The notes under the pieces: model-generated | What the model was told of the DNA's origin: nothing | The model's input: the letters and a program-made list of their open reading frames with translations, nothing else | Databases searched by the model: none | Made by a program: the position numbers and the translations under genes | In this document: positions 10,763 through 23,096 of the stretch, piece after piece | Layout: the number at the start of each line of letters is the position of its first letter | Position numbering within the stretch: position 1 is the stretch's first letter | Origin: Metamycoplasma subdolum | Lineage (GTDB): Bacteria; Bacillota_I; Bacilli_A; Mycoplasmatales; Metamycoplasmataceae | Assembly (NCBI RefSeq): GCF_033546815.1 | Contig: NZ_CP137846.1 | Location: 558,001 to 622,000 of the forward strand | Length of the DNA: 64,000 nucleotides | Reading direction: 5' to 3'

Positions 10763-11574
10763 TATTCTTCATTAATCATACTATCTCAAAATTCATTTTT
10801 TGCTCTTCATTGTTGATATGGTCTACTATTTCCGGTATGCATACCGCTATCAAAATAAACAATTCCTAATTTTACTTTTTCTAATCAAAGATTGTAGTCA
10901 ATGGGAGGGCCAAAACATATTTTAGTATATTCTCCTTCACTATTTTTCTTGCAAGTAAATCATCCTTGTTTATTAAATTTATCTTCTACTTTATTTTTTA
11001 AAGTTTTTTCGTTATATTTAAATTTATAGTTTGCAGGAAATTTTTCACCATATCAAATTGCTAAAATAAGATCTTCTTGTTGCAATTCGCGAGGTACAAT
11101 TTGTTCTTTTTCAACTCTCATATCTTTGGAAAAAGAATAAACAACAATAATATCTTTATTTTCACAAATTAATAATTTTTGGCCAAAACTGTTAAAATGA
11201 TTTATCTTAGGGCAAGAAAGTCCAGATCAAGAAAACCTACTTAATTTAGAAATATTTTTCATTCCAAATATTGTAAGAAATTTATCTCTTCGTTTTAAGT
11301 TAGTTTGACCTTGAAAAATTTTTTTATATTTTTCATTATTAAATATGTACATATTGGCACTTCAATCACCAAAACTTGTAACGGCTTTCGTATCACTTTT
11401 TAATTCATATCCAAGTAAATCAGGTTCATTAACATCATTTGCTTTTAAACCAAATTGTAATTCTAATCAGTGCCCGTATTTGCCATCATGATTTATATTA
11501 CTTGTTTTTATGTTTGGTTTTTTCCCTTTAACGTTTGAATAAAATAAATTAATTATCTTTTCTTTATCCGTCAT
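10759..11574 (-). CDS. Type II restriction endonuclease, LlaMI/MvaI-BcnI-like
   Basis: 271 residues, hidden in standard translation by many TGA codons. NEPDLLGYELKSDTKAVTSFGDWSAN near residues 45-70 reads as a PD-(D/E)xK core (Asp, then Glu-x-Lys), and the C-terminal VYFDSGMHTGNSRPYQQWRAKNEFWD resembles the LlaMI-type enzymes that cut CC^NGG. This agrees with the SsoII/ScrFI-type methyltransferase beside it. Two adjacent ATGs exist (11577 and 11574); I chose 11574 because AGAGGA is then 4 bases away. It overlaps the methyltransferase stop in a tail-to-tail arrangement, with no terminator between them. Its promoter must lie in the 56 bases before serS ends. Confidence 0.8.
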
Positions 11575-11597
11575 CATTCCTCTTTTATTTGAATAAA

Positions 11598-11626
11598 GTA
11601 AAAAAGTTCTCAAACCTGAGAAACTT
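11598..11626 (-). terminator. Rho-independent terminator after serS
   Basis: On the minus strand TTCTCA and TGAGAA form a stem with a short loop, followed by six T. It separates serS from the endonuclease gene. Confidence 0.7.
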
Positions 11627-11630
11627 CATA

Positions 11631-12899
<1,269 letters not shown>

Positions 12900-13068
12900 A
12901 AAAGTCACCCCTTATAAATGCTTAAATATTATAATACAAAATTGTTTTTTAAAGATTGACCTATGTTAATTTTAGAAATTTGCTGGCAAGTAGGTTGAAT
13001 AAAAATTGAGTTTTTATAAGCCTTCTTCAGCACATTAAAAAACATAAAAAGTGATAAAATTTAAAATA

Positions 13069-15159
13069 ATGAACGCTTCAGATGATTTTATGCCAACTCA
13101 ATTTCAAAAAACCTTTCGTGCAACCGGTAAATTCGAAAGAATTATTTTTGAACGTAATAATTTTCGTTTAGCAACATTTAGAATTTCAAGTGTACTTGAA
13201 AACCCTGAAAATGTTGTTGTAAATTCAAAATGAAAAAGTGTTGTAGTTAATATTGGAAGTGAAGAAGTTGAACTAGGCAAAAATTGCAACGTTTTGTGTG
13301 AATGTTTGCCTGATACTCCAAAATATAAAAATAATTACTCTTTAATTGAACTTAATTATGTTCAATTCAATGAAATCACCGCTATTATCAATATTTTAGA
13401 AAGTGATGATTTTCCCGAAATTAATAATTTCAAAGCACAAGAATTAACTGAAAAATTTGGTAACAAAATTTTGACAGCCTTAGCTCATTCAACCATTTAT
13501 AATCCTAAAGATTTTGATCTTTCACCAGATGCATTTAATAAAATAAGAAAATTTTTGCTTCAAAATTGAGATTATATTCAAGAACAACTAAATCTTTTGA
13601 TTAATTCAACCAAAGCAATTTCTTATGTTCCAATTAGTACACTTTATAAAACTCTTGAAAATTTCTTTGAAACTACTGGCCATACTAGAGTTGAAGTTCA
13701 AGAATTTTATAAATACTATCTTAAAAAGGATAGAACGGTTACTGCTGAAAAATTTAAACAAATTTTGATGACTTTGTATAAGCAAGAAAAAATTTTATTT
13801 TTCAATAATAAAAAAACAATCACCACTGTTCAATTAAGAGAAGAAGAAACAACAATTTGTGAAAAATTAAAAAGAATAAAAGACAAAAAATATTCAAAGC
13901 AATTTGACTATTTCAAAGATTCAAGATTGGACATGAAACAAATTGAAGCAATAAATACAGCACTTCAAGATAATTTAGTAATGATAACTGGGTCACCAGG
14001 AACAGGTAAAACTAAAATAACAAACATTATTATTAATGAGCTTTTAACAAAATACTCACCATACTCAATTTTAGTTGTAACTCCAACTGGTAGAGCAACA
14101 ATTAATATTAATAAAATGAGCGAAATTAAAGCTTCAACAATTCATAGTTTTTTAGAATGAAATCCAGACACAAATGAATTTTATGTCAATGAAAAAAATT
14201 CTGTTGCTCGTGAATGTATTATTATTGATGAATTTTCAATGGTTGACACACATCTTTTTTACCATTTACTTCAAGGTTTAAAAACTAACTTCATCGATAA
14301 AATAATTTTAGTTGGAGATAAAAATCAACTCCCTGCAATAGGGCCGGGTTACTTAATTCATGACTTTATTGAAAAAAATATTTTCAAAACTATTGAATTA
14401 ACTAAAATTTATCGTCAAGAAGGAAATAAAGAAATTATTGAAGACGCAATTGAAGTAAATAATGGAAACATCCCAAATTTCCTTGGTAAAAAATCTAGAT
14501 TTATTGAAGTTGAACAATCTAAACTTTCAAGTCGAATAATTGACGAACTTCAAAAATTATTAAAATTAGGTTACACAAAAAAAGACATCGCAATTCTTTC
14601 TCCAATGTATGACTTACCAGCCGGAATTGATAAAATAAACAAAGATTTAGCCGATTTTTGAAGAAAGTATGACAATGAAAAACCAATAACTTGAAAAAGT
14701 AAATTTGGTAAAGAATTTAAACTAGCAATTGATGATAAAGTTATTAATTTAGTGAATGATCCTGCTAAAAAAATATTTAACGGTGAGATTGGTTATATTT
14801 CAAAATTCACATTTGATAAAGAAACAAAAGAACTCTCTCATATAACAGTTGATTTTGAAAATGAATCCAGTTCGGTTAGTTATAAAATTTGAGACTTTTT
14901 CGAAAAAACCTATCCTGCATATTGTACAAGTGTACATAAATATCAGGGGAGCGAATGCAAAGTAGTAATTACAGTTTTATATCAAGAAGCAAAATTTTTA
15001 TTATCAAAGAAATTAATTTATACCGCAATGACGCGGGCAAAAGATCTTTCAATTGTAATAGGCGAAAAAGCAGCATTAAAAATGGGAATAGAAAATGATG
15101 ATGATTCGAAAAGAGAGACTTGTATAAAAGAACTTTGAGAAGAATTTAATAAGGAGTAG
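13069..15159 (+). CDS. recD2: RecD2-type 5'-3' DNA helicase
   Basis: 696 residues, superfamily 1B helicase of the RecD2/TraA class found without RecBC. The N-terminal region has an OB-like part and a helix-hairpin-helix-like part; Walker A is MITGSPGTGKTK at about 303-314, Walker B IIIDEFSMVD, motif III VGDKNQLPAIGPG, and the C-terminal UvrD-like motifs YCTSVHKYQGSEC and IYTAMTRAKDL. It unwinds DNA in repair and replication restart. An in-frame GTG lies at 13051, but the ATG at 13069 has TAAAAT boxes just before it and no ribosome site, so a leaderless start is possible. It ends two bases before pth, whose AAGGAG site lies inside this gene. Confidence 0.9.
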
Positions 15160-15161
15160 AG

Positions 15162-15707
15162 ATGAAACTAATAGTAGGTTTAGGAAATCCTGGAAGCGAG
15201 TATGAAGATACAAGACATAATGTTGGTTTTATGGTAATTGATGCAATTAGTAAAAAACTAGAAACAGTTTTAAATGAAAAAAAATTTAACGGAATTTACT
15301 ATAAAGAAAAAGATTTTATTCTTGCAAAACCATTAACTTATATGAATCTAAGCGGAAATTTCGTACGTGAAATTTCTGACTTTTATAAGATTGGTATTGA
15401 CGATATTATTATAATTTATGATGACATGGATTTACCAGTTGGAAAAGCAACAATAAAACAATCGGGATCTGCTGGTGGACATAATGGAATGAAGAACATT
15501 ATTGACCAAATGAAAACTCAAGATATTAAGAGAGTAAAACTTGGTATCGGAAGAGCAACAAATGCTATAAATTATGTGTTAGGAAAATTTACGTTTAATG
15601 ATAAACAAATTATTGATCAGGTAATTGAAAAAGTTAGTGATGCAATCATCTCTTTTATCTATAATGACATTCGTTATGTGATGAATAAATTCAATGGAAG
15701 TTTTTAA
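15162..15707 (+). CDS. pth: Peptidyl-tRNA hydrolase
   Basis: Releases tRNA from peptidyl-tRNA dropped by ribosomes. 181 residues, full length. LIVGLGNPGSEYEDTRHNVGFMVID carries the substrate Asn and catalytic His, LAKPLTYMNLSG the second signature, and DDMDLPVGKATIKQSGSAGGHNGMKNI the third with its catalytic Asp and Gly-His-Asn-Gly motif. The stop codon shares its last A with the ATG of tilS (TAATG). AAGGAG lies 5 bases before the start. Confidence 0.97.
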   Translation: MKLIVGLGNPGSEYEDTRHNVGFMVIDAISKKLETVLNEKKFNGIYYKEKDFILAKPLTYMNLSGNFVREISDFYKIGIDDIIIIYDDMDLPVGKATIKQSGSAGGHNGMKNIIDQMKTQDIKRVKLGIGRATNAINYVLGKFTFNDKQIIDQVIEKVSDAIISFIYNDIRYVMNKFNGSF

Positions 15708-16615
15708 TGATTGAACAGTTAAAAAAAGAGTTTATAAAATTTGAAATTAACCTTGAACAAAGGTTTATTTTAGGAATTTCGGGTGGTCCAGATTCAATGT
15801 GTTTACTCAATTTGATGAAAGATCAAAATATTGTAGTCGCACATGTCAATTATATGAAGAGGAAAGACTCTTATATTGATCAAGAAATTGTTGAAAATTA
15901 CTGTAAAAAATACTCTATTCCTTGCTTTGTAAAAACAATAAATGACTGAAAAAATTACAAAGGAAATTTTCAAACTGTTGCTAGAGAAATTCGCTATGAT
16001 TATTACCTTGAAATTGCTCAAAAATTTAACTCAAATATTATTCTTTTAGCACATCAAAAAGATGACTTTCTTGAGCAAGCAATTATGCAAGAAAATTCAA
16101 AAAGAAACCCATTATTTTTTGGAATAAAACAAATAAATAAAATTAATAATCTTACAATTTTTAGACCGCTAATAAATCTATTTTGAAAAGTTGAAACTGA
16201 AGATTATTGTAAAAAAAATGATGTAAAATTTGCTGTTGATTTTACTAACGACTTGCCAATCTACACTCGCAACAAAATTAGATTAGAACTTAAAAATTGA
16301 ACAGTAAAAAATAAACAAAACAAGTTAGATTTCTTTAAAAATAAAAACTTAGAAAATGAAAAAATTGAAACTCTTCTTTCACAACAATATGAAATTTTTA
16401 AGTCTTCAAATTTTGATTTAAAAACTATAGAACATATCGAAAATAAAGAACTTTTTGTTTTTAAATTAATTAATGCAAACTTTCCGCAAGTCAAACTTAC
16501 GAGCGGAAAAATTAAAAGTTTATGTGATTTTTTATGATCAAAAAATTCAACAAAACAATATAAACTAAACGATAATTATTCCCTAGTAAAAAAGAGAGGT
16601 AAACTAATCTTTTAA
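15707..16615 (+). CDS. tilS: tRNA(Ile)-lysidine synthase
   Basis: Modifies C34 of the CAU-anticodon tRNA-Ile to lysidine so that AUA codons are read. 302 residues, a short mycoplasmal form. The PP-loop ATP site LGISGGPDSMCLL is at residues 22-34, and ILLAHQKDDFLEQAIM is the second conserved segment (His, Asp-Asp). The C-terminal substrate-binding domain is reduced. Joined to pth by a 1-base TAATG overlap. Followed 54 bases later by ftsH, the pth-tilS-ftsH order being common in Firmicutes-related genomes. Confidence 0.93.
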
Positions 16616-16633
16616 TTAATTATTGTAATAATT

Positions 16634-16639
16634 TATAAT
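16634..16639 (+). promoter_or_regulatory. -10 box before ftsH
   Basis: TATAAT in the 54-base gap between tilS and ftsH, 30 bases before the ATG at 16670 with its AAAGGAAAA ribosome site. It could give ftsH its own transcript. Confidence 0.5.
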
Positions 16640-16669
16640 TTATAAACATAACAAACAGAAAGGAAAAGT

Positions 16670-18910
16670 ATGGAAAATAACGAACCTAAAGAAAGGAAAG
16701 GATTCAAATTTAAATACATTTGAATTATCATTGCTGTTATCTTTGCTGCTATTTTAATCTATACAATTGTTAATCATTTCTTAACAACAATCACCGCGAA
16801 TTCAAACATGTGAGAAATTAAACAAGTTATAGAAAAAGCTAAGCAAAGCACTGCTGATGGTTCTTATGTTTTATCAATTGTCCGAGATCCTTATAATAAT
16901 TTATTAAAAGTTACGGCAAGATTAAATGATGTTGAATGGAATGCAATTAACCCAATGCTCATTCTTGGACAACATGGGTATATAAATTTAACTTTAACTT
17001 CATTTGCAGGAGAAGCTGAATACACTTTATTAGTTAATGGAATCCCTAATTTTTGAGATTCATTGAAGGCACCTGCAGGAATGGAACAAGGAATAATTAG
17101 TAGTGTTTCAATTCCTAGAGAAGGACTTGGCGAAAAAATAATTAGAGTTATCTCGTTTATGGCACCAATTATTATTGGTTTACTATTTATATATCTATTA
17201 TTTTTCAGACACTCACCATTTGGAGCAGCAGGTCTTGGACTTGACAACAAATCACTTGCTCAAAAAATTAAAACAAATACTACTTTTGATGATGTTGCAG
17301 GTAATGAAGAAGTCAAAGAAGAAATTAAAGAACTTGTTGATTATCTAAAAAATCCTAAAAAATATCAAGCCGCAGGAGCAAGAATTCCAAAAGGAATTTT
17401 ACTTGGCGGTCCCCCAGGAACAGGTAAAACTTTATTAGCAAAAGCAACTGCCGGAGAAGCAAATGTACCTTTCTTCTTTATATCAGCCTCAAACTTTGTT
17501 GAAATGTTTGTTGGACTTGGTGCAAAAAGAGTTAGAGATATGTTTGCTGATGCACGAAAAAATGCACCCGCTATTATATTTATTGATGAGCTAGATGCTG
17601 TTGGTCGTTCAAGAGGTGCAGGTATTGGTGGTGGAAACGACGAGCGTGAACAAACACTAAACCAAATCCTAGTTGAAATGGATGGAATTAAAGAAAACTC
17701 AGGAATTTTAATAATTGCAGCAACAAACAGAACTGACGTTTTAGATCCAGCCTTAACAAGACCAGGCCGTTTCGACAGAATTATTACTGTTGGTCTTCCT
17801 GATGTTAAAGAAAGGGAATCAATTCTAAAACTACATGCAAAAGGTAAAAGAATAAGTCCAAATGTAAACTTTGCGTTAGTTGCCAGAAGAACTCCTGGTT
17901 TTTCAGGTGCTCAACTTGAAAACGTAATTAATGAAGCATCTTTACTTTCTGTTCGTGAAAGAACAAATGTAATTACTCTTGATCAAATTGATGAAGCAAT
18001 TGATAGAGTAATTGCCGGTCCTGCTAAAAAATCAAGAACTATTTCCGAAAAAGAAAACATTGCTGTTGCTTATCACGAAGCAGGACACGCCGTTGTTGGT
18101 CTTAAATTAAAAGGCGGAAATAAAGTTCAAAAAATTACTATTATCCCTAGAGGTCAAGCAGGCGGTTACAACTTAATGATGCCTGAAGAAGAAAAATACA
18201 ATCACACTAAATCTGAACTTATCGCAATGATTACTTCATTTATGGGTGGCCGTTGTGCTGAAGCTATTATCTATGGCGAGAATAATATCTCAACCGGTGC
18301 AAGTGATGATATTGCTAAAGCAACAAGAATTGCAAGAAGAATGGTAACAGAATGGGGTATGTCGGCACTTGGTCCAATCAAATATGAAGAAGACGCATCA
18401 ACTCCTTTCTTGGGAAGAGATTACATGAAAAACTCTTCATTCAGTAACAAAATCGGTCAAGAAATAGATCTTGAAATCAGAAAAATTATTATTTCATCAC
18501 AAATTACAGCAACTAAAATAATTAAAGAAAATCTTCAACTTTTAGAATTAATTAAACAAGCTTTAATTATTAAAGAAACTATTGTTGCTGAAGATATTGA
18601 ATATATTGAAAAAAATTTAAAACTTCCTGAAGATATTGCCAAAACTAAAGAAGAATTAAAGGGCGAATACTCAACAATGGATTTTGACAAACTATTCAGC
18701 GAAGTAACTTCTGATAAAAGCAAAGAAGATTCAGCGGTTAATACTTGAATTGATGAATTAAAAGCAATTGAAGAAACAAAAGCTGAAATTGAAAAAGATA
18801 AAAGATTTACTCAAAAATCAGAATCTGAATCAAAATCACAAACTAAAAAAGATAATAAAACTGAAAAGAAAATTTCAAAAAGAAAATCAAATAAAAAAGA
18901 AGACAAATAA
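16670..18910 (+). CDS. ftsH: ATP-dependent zinc metalloprotease FtsH
   Basis: Membrane-bound AAA+ protease degrading misfolded and regulatory proteins. 746 residues: transmembrane helix 1 at about 16-38, an external domain, helix 2 at about 163-185, AAA+ domain with Walker A GGPPGTGKT (about 246) and Walker B IIFIDELDAVG, second region of homology ATNRTDVLDPALTRPGRFDR, and the zinc site HEAGH at about 469-473. A C-terminal extension of about 60 residues is low-complexity (Ser, Lys, Glu: ESESKSQTKKDNKTEKKISKRK) and highly charged, more than usual. The true start is 16670; the later in-frame ATG at 17063 would lose the first helix. Confidence 0.97.
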
Positions 18911-18924
18911 CTCCAAACAAAAAG

Positions 18925-18952
18925 AAATGTAAGTTTTATCTTACATTTTTTT
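18925..18952 (+). terminator. Rho-independent terminator after ftsH
   Basis: AAATGTAAG and CTTACATTT form a 9-bp stem with a 6-base loop followed by seven T. Confidence 0.88.
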
Positions 18953-18983
18953 GCTCAAAAACACAGCTATTTTTCAATTTAGT

Positions 18984-18989
18984 TATAAT
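18984..18989 (+). promoter_or_regulatory. -10 box of metK
   Basis: TATAAT 23 bases before the ATG at 19013. The leader is therefore only about 16-18 bases and holds just the AAGGAGGA ribosome site, leaving no room for a SAM riboswitch. Confidence 0.65.
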
Positions 18990-19012
18990 CTTAATATTAG
19001 CAAGGAGGAACT

Positions 19013-20146
19013 ATGATAAAACTTTTTACTAGCGAATCAGTCGGTGCAGGTCACCCTGATAAAATCTGTGACCAAATCAGCGACGCAGTACTTGATGAAA
19101 TCCTAAAACACGACAAAAACGCAAGAGTTGCTTGTGATGTTTTAGTTAATAATAAATTCATTTATATCGGCGGTCAAATCACAACAAAATCATATTGTGA
19201 TACAGTAAAATGTGCTTGAAAAATTTTAAAACCTTTAGGTTACAGTGAAAATGATTTTGAAGTTCAATCAGGGATAATTGGACAAAGTGCTGATATTGCA
19301 CTTGGTGTAAATGAAACTCAAAACAAAGAACTTGGAGCTGGTGATCAAGGCACAGTTTTTGGTTTCGCAACTAATGAAAACAAGTATTTTTTACCTTGAC
19401 CATTAGTACTTTCACATGAACTTGTTAAAAGAGCTGAAGAACTTAGAAGATCTAAAAAATTCAAATGAGCTAAAAGCGATATGAAAAGTCAAGTAACTGT
19501 AGAATTTGACAGCGAAAATGGCCACGTTGAAGTTAAAAAAGTTTTAATGTCAATTCAACATGATGACAACTTTGATGAAACTCAATTTAAAAAGTTTATT
19601 GAAAAAGAAATCATTGATCATGTTATTTTATCTCACGGATTTTCTAAAACTTATGAAATACTAATTAACCCAACTGGTCGTTTTGTAGTCGGAGGCCCTG
19701 AGGGTGATACAGGATTAACTGGAAGAAAAATTATTGTCGATACTTATGGCGGTTTTGCCAGACATGGCGGTGGTGCTTTTTCAGGAAAAGACGCAACAAA
19801 AATCGATCGCTCAGCCGCTTATATGGCACGTTATATTGCTAAAAATTTAGTCGCTGCAGGAGTAAGCAAAAAGTTTGAAATTCAACTCGCTTATGCAATT
19901 GGTTTACCTAGACCTCAAAGTATTTATATTGATACATTTGGTGACAAAACTTACTCTGAAGAAAAGATCATTTCTATTATTAAAAAAGTATTTGATTTAA
20001 GTGTTGAAGGCATTATAAAAACTTTAAATTTAAAAGAAATAAAATATCTGCCACTCGCAACTTTCGGACACTTCGGAAGAGATGACTTGGATCTTCCTTG
20101 AGAAAAGCTTGACAAAGTCCAAGAAATTAAAACATTACTAAAATAA
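19013..20146 (+). CDS. metK: S-adenosylmethionine synthetase
   Basis: Makes S-adenosylmethionine from ATP and Met; it supplies methyl groups to RlmD and to the window's DNA methyltransferase. 377 residues, standard. [22 protein letters not shown] holds the N-terminal His and Asp ligands, [15 protein letters not shown] is the signature hexapeptide region, and [19 protein letters not shown] is the P-loop-like second signature. Monocistronic between two terminator/promoter regions; strong AAGGAGGA ribosome site. Confidence 0.97.
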
Positions 20147-20150
20147 TTTA

Positions 20151-20176
20151 AAGGGGCTCAAGGCTCTTTTTTTATG
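20151..20176 (+). terminator. Weak terminator-like element after metK
   Basis: AAGGGG and CTCTTT can pair (with G-U pairs) just before a run of seven T. The stem is weak, so this is tentative. Confidence 0.4.
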
Positions 20177-20370
20177 TTATTATCTACCTCTTTTTTGTTG
20201 TTTTATTGACAACATAAAAATCTAATTTTCTTCTTTATTCAAGATTGAAATTCAAAAATAGACATAATTTACAAACCTTATTATTATATTTAATTAAACT
20301 AACATATGAGCAACTCAACCAAACTCGTAACTATTTAATAATAAAGATATTTAAAATATTTTAATTATTC

Positions 20371-20376
20371 TATAAT
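20371..20376 (+). promoter_or_regulatory. -10 box of mnmE (leaderless arrangement)
   Basis: TATAAT followed by only 6 bases before the ATG at 20383, which is where transcription should begin. No ribosome site precedes the start codon, so the mRNA is probably leaderless. Confidence 0.65.
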
Positions 20377-20382
20377 TATTCT

Positions 20383-21720
20383 ATGATAATTAACGATACT
20401 ATTGCTGCTATATCTTCAGGTAACATAAATCAAGCTATTTCTATTATTAGAATATCAGGACCTGATGCTGTTGAAATAATTAAAAAAATTTATAACGGAA
20501 AAATTGGTGAAGATAAAACTATCACTTATGGTCAAATTATTGATAATATTTCAGGAAAAGCAATTGATGAAGTTTTAGTCAATTTCTTCATAGGCACAAA
20601 GAATTATGTTGGAGAAGATACTATTGAAATTAATGCTCATGGTGGCATAGTCGTAACTAACAAAATTCTAGATTTAATTCTTGCAAACGGAGCAAGACTT
20701 GCTGAACGTGGTGAGTTTACTAAAAGAGCTTTTTTAAACGGAAGATTAACACTTGAAAAAGCCGAAGCTATTAATGGTCTTATTCACGCTAAAACAAATA
20801 TTCAAGCCGAAATTGCTATTTCACAATTTGATTCGCATGATCAAGAAGTTATTCAAGATTTAGAAAATCAAATGCTTGCAATTATGGCAACAATTGAAAC
20901 TAACATTGATTATTCAGAGTATTATGACATACCCCAAATTGATAATAAAAAACTTCAAAAAGAAGTTGAAATTTTCATTGAAAAATTAGATGAAATTATT
21001 AAAAAAAGTGAACTCGCACAGGATATTTATCAAGGTATCAAAGTTGCTATTGTTGGAAAACCAAATGTTGGAAAGTCTTCACTTCTAAATGCATTGTTAG
21101 ATAAACCAAAAGCAATAGTTACAAATATTGCTGGAACAACTAGAGATGTAATTGAAGCTGAATTTACATTAAATGGTCTTTTATTTCAATTAGTTGACAC
21201 AGCTGGAATTAGAAAAACAAAAGAAAGAATTGAAAACATTGGAATAAAAAGAACTAAACAAGCAATAAAGGAAGCTAAAATTATTATTCATTTACGCACA
21301 GCAAAAGAAAAAGAAGATGAAGAATATAGATTAATTAAAAAACTCGCTAAAAACAAGGTTTATTTAAGCGTTATAAGCAAAATTGATTTAGTTAAAGATA
21401 GAACTAAATTCAAAGACATAATAATTAGTGCCAAAAAAGGTTATTTATGAGAACTTCGTTCAGCATTGGTTGATGCTTATAGCAAGGTTGATCTTGATGA
21501 TAAGAAAATTATTTATAACGAACGTCAATTGTCACTTTTAAAAAAATGTAGACTTAATTTAGAAGAGGCAAGTAAAGGACTTAAAAAAGATTTTGGTCCC
21601 GAAGTTGTTATTGTAGATTTAACAAAAGCGTGAGAAAATTTAAGAGAAATCTTAAATAAAGAACACGACAATGAAGCATTGCTTGATAAAATATTTAGTA
21701 AGTTCTGTTTAGGAAAGTAG
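20383..21720 (+). CDS. mnmE: tRNA modification GTPase MnmE
   Basis: With MnmG it installs the cmnm5 group on U34 of tRNAs. 445 residues. The N-terminal folate-binding domain (DTIAAISSGNINQAISIIRISGP) is followed by the helical domain, then an inserted G domain with GKPNVGKSSLLNAL (G1), DTAGIRKTKERIENIGI (G3), and the C-terminal CLGK ending (Cys-x-Gly-Lys) that carries the catalytic Cys. In the G4 position I read SKID (VISKIDLVK), acceptable for the family's N/T-KxD variant. Starts leaderless; followed 2 bases later by rlmD. Confidence 0.96.
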
Positions 21721-21722
21721 TT

Positions 21723-23087
21723 ATGGGACGCATTAAAGAAGGACAAATACTACTTGAGCAACACGCTCAAGATTATAGTTATGAAGGTTATGGAGTAATA
21801 AGGGTTGAAAAATATCCGATTTTTGTTGAAAATATGCTCGCAACAGAAATTGCTGATATTAAAATCGTTAAATCCACATCCCAATTTGCTTTTGCCCAAG
21901 TAATTAAATTTCACAAAGTAAGTAAACATAGAATTCTAGTTGATAATATTAACCTTTTGAAATCAGGTGCAGCACCGCTTATGATAGTAAATTACAATAA
22001 ACAACTTGAATTCAAACAAAAGATTATTGAAAGTTTATTTAAAAGAAATTTGCCTTCTGTAGTTAAGATTAATAAAATTGTTAAAAGTCCATTAATGTGA
22101 CATTATCGAAATAAAATTTCTTTGCATGTTAATTATGAAAATGTTCCAGCAAAACTTGGAATATTTGTTAAAAACTCACACGAACTAGTTCCTCAAACTA
22201 GTTTTGATTTAGGTTATGAAGAAATTGATAAAATAGCAAAAAAATTAATCAATGTAATTCGTGATTTTTCATCTCAAGAAGAAAACAATTTTGTTAAAAA
22301 TATTAAACTTCATGAAGTGACGATTAAATATTCACAAAGTAGTAAAGAAGGACAAATAATTTTCAAATGTTTGGAAAATAAAAGAATTCCTGATGAATTT
22401 GTTAATGCAATTTTAAAAGAAATGCCAAACATTGTTTTAACTCAAAATGTTACATCAAAAGATAAATTAAGAATTTATAAAACTTATAAATTAACTAAGA
22501 ATCAAAAAGTTGAATTTAGAATTAAAGATTTAAGATTTAGAGTTTCAGCAAATGCTTTTTATCAAATTAACGAACAACAAATTGCACAAATTTATGAATA
22601 TATTAGTAACAATCTAGAACTCAACGGAACTGAATGTCTTGCTGATCTTTATGCTGGCGTTGGAACTATTGGTATGTATTTATCAAACAAAGTTAAAAAA
22701 GTCGTTTGTGTTGAATTAAATCGTCAAGCAACTATTGATGGAGATATAAATTCAAGATTAAACAATTTAACAAACACAAGCTTTTATAAAAGTGATGTTT
22801 TGAAATTTATTGATAGAGTAGGTTTTAAAGATAGTATTGATGTTGCTGTTATTGATCCACCAAGAGGCGGTCTTCATCCAAATATTATTTTCAGTATGGC
22901 AAATAAAAAGATTTCAAAAATCGTTTACTTAAGTTGTAATCCAAGAACTCTTGTCCGTGATTTAAAACTATTTGCTGACCGCGATTATCAAATCAAACTC
23001 GTTCAACCATTTGACATGTTTCCTCAAACTTATCACATTGAAACTTTAGTCATTTTAGAACGTCAATTTTATGACAAAGAAAATTAA
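21723..23087 (+). CDS. rlmD: 23S rRNA (uracil-5-)-methyltransferase, RlmD/RumA family
   Basis: S-adenosylmethionine-dependent methylation of a uracil in 23S rRNA; the exact position cannot be told from sequence. 454 residues. An N-terminal TRAM domain (GQILLEQHAQDYSYEGYGVIRVEKYPIFVENML) precedes the Rossmann methyltransferase with LADLYAGVGTIGMYLS, VIDPPRGGLHP and the catalytic Cys in VYLSCNPRTLVRDL, ending with an EGFP-like base EET.. replaced by HIETLVILER. The Cys cluster for an iron-sulfur centre seen in RumA is not visible. Second gene in mnmE-rlmD-ftsY-ylxM. Confidence 0.9.
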
Positions 23088-23096
23088 AGGAGAATT

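Noticed and set aside
17063-18748. FtsH start at the internal ATG
   Set aside because: It lacks the first transmembrane helix; the frame is open back to 16670 with an AAAGGAAAA site.
18953-19012. SAM riboswitch before metK
   Set aside because: The -10 box leaves a leader of under 20 bases, far too short for any SAM riboswitch class.
20147-20382. tRNA or small RNA in the metK-mnmE gap
   Set aside because: No cloverleaf or paired CCA-type end could be drawn; only AT-rich sequence and the mnmE -10 box.
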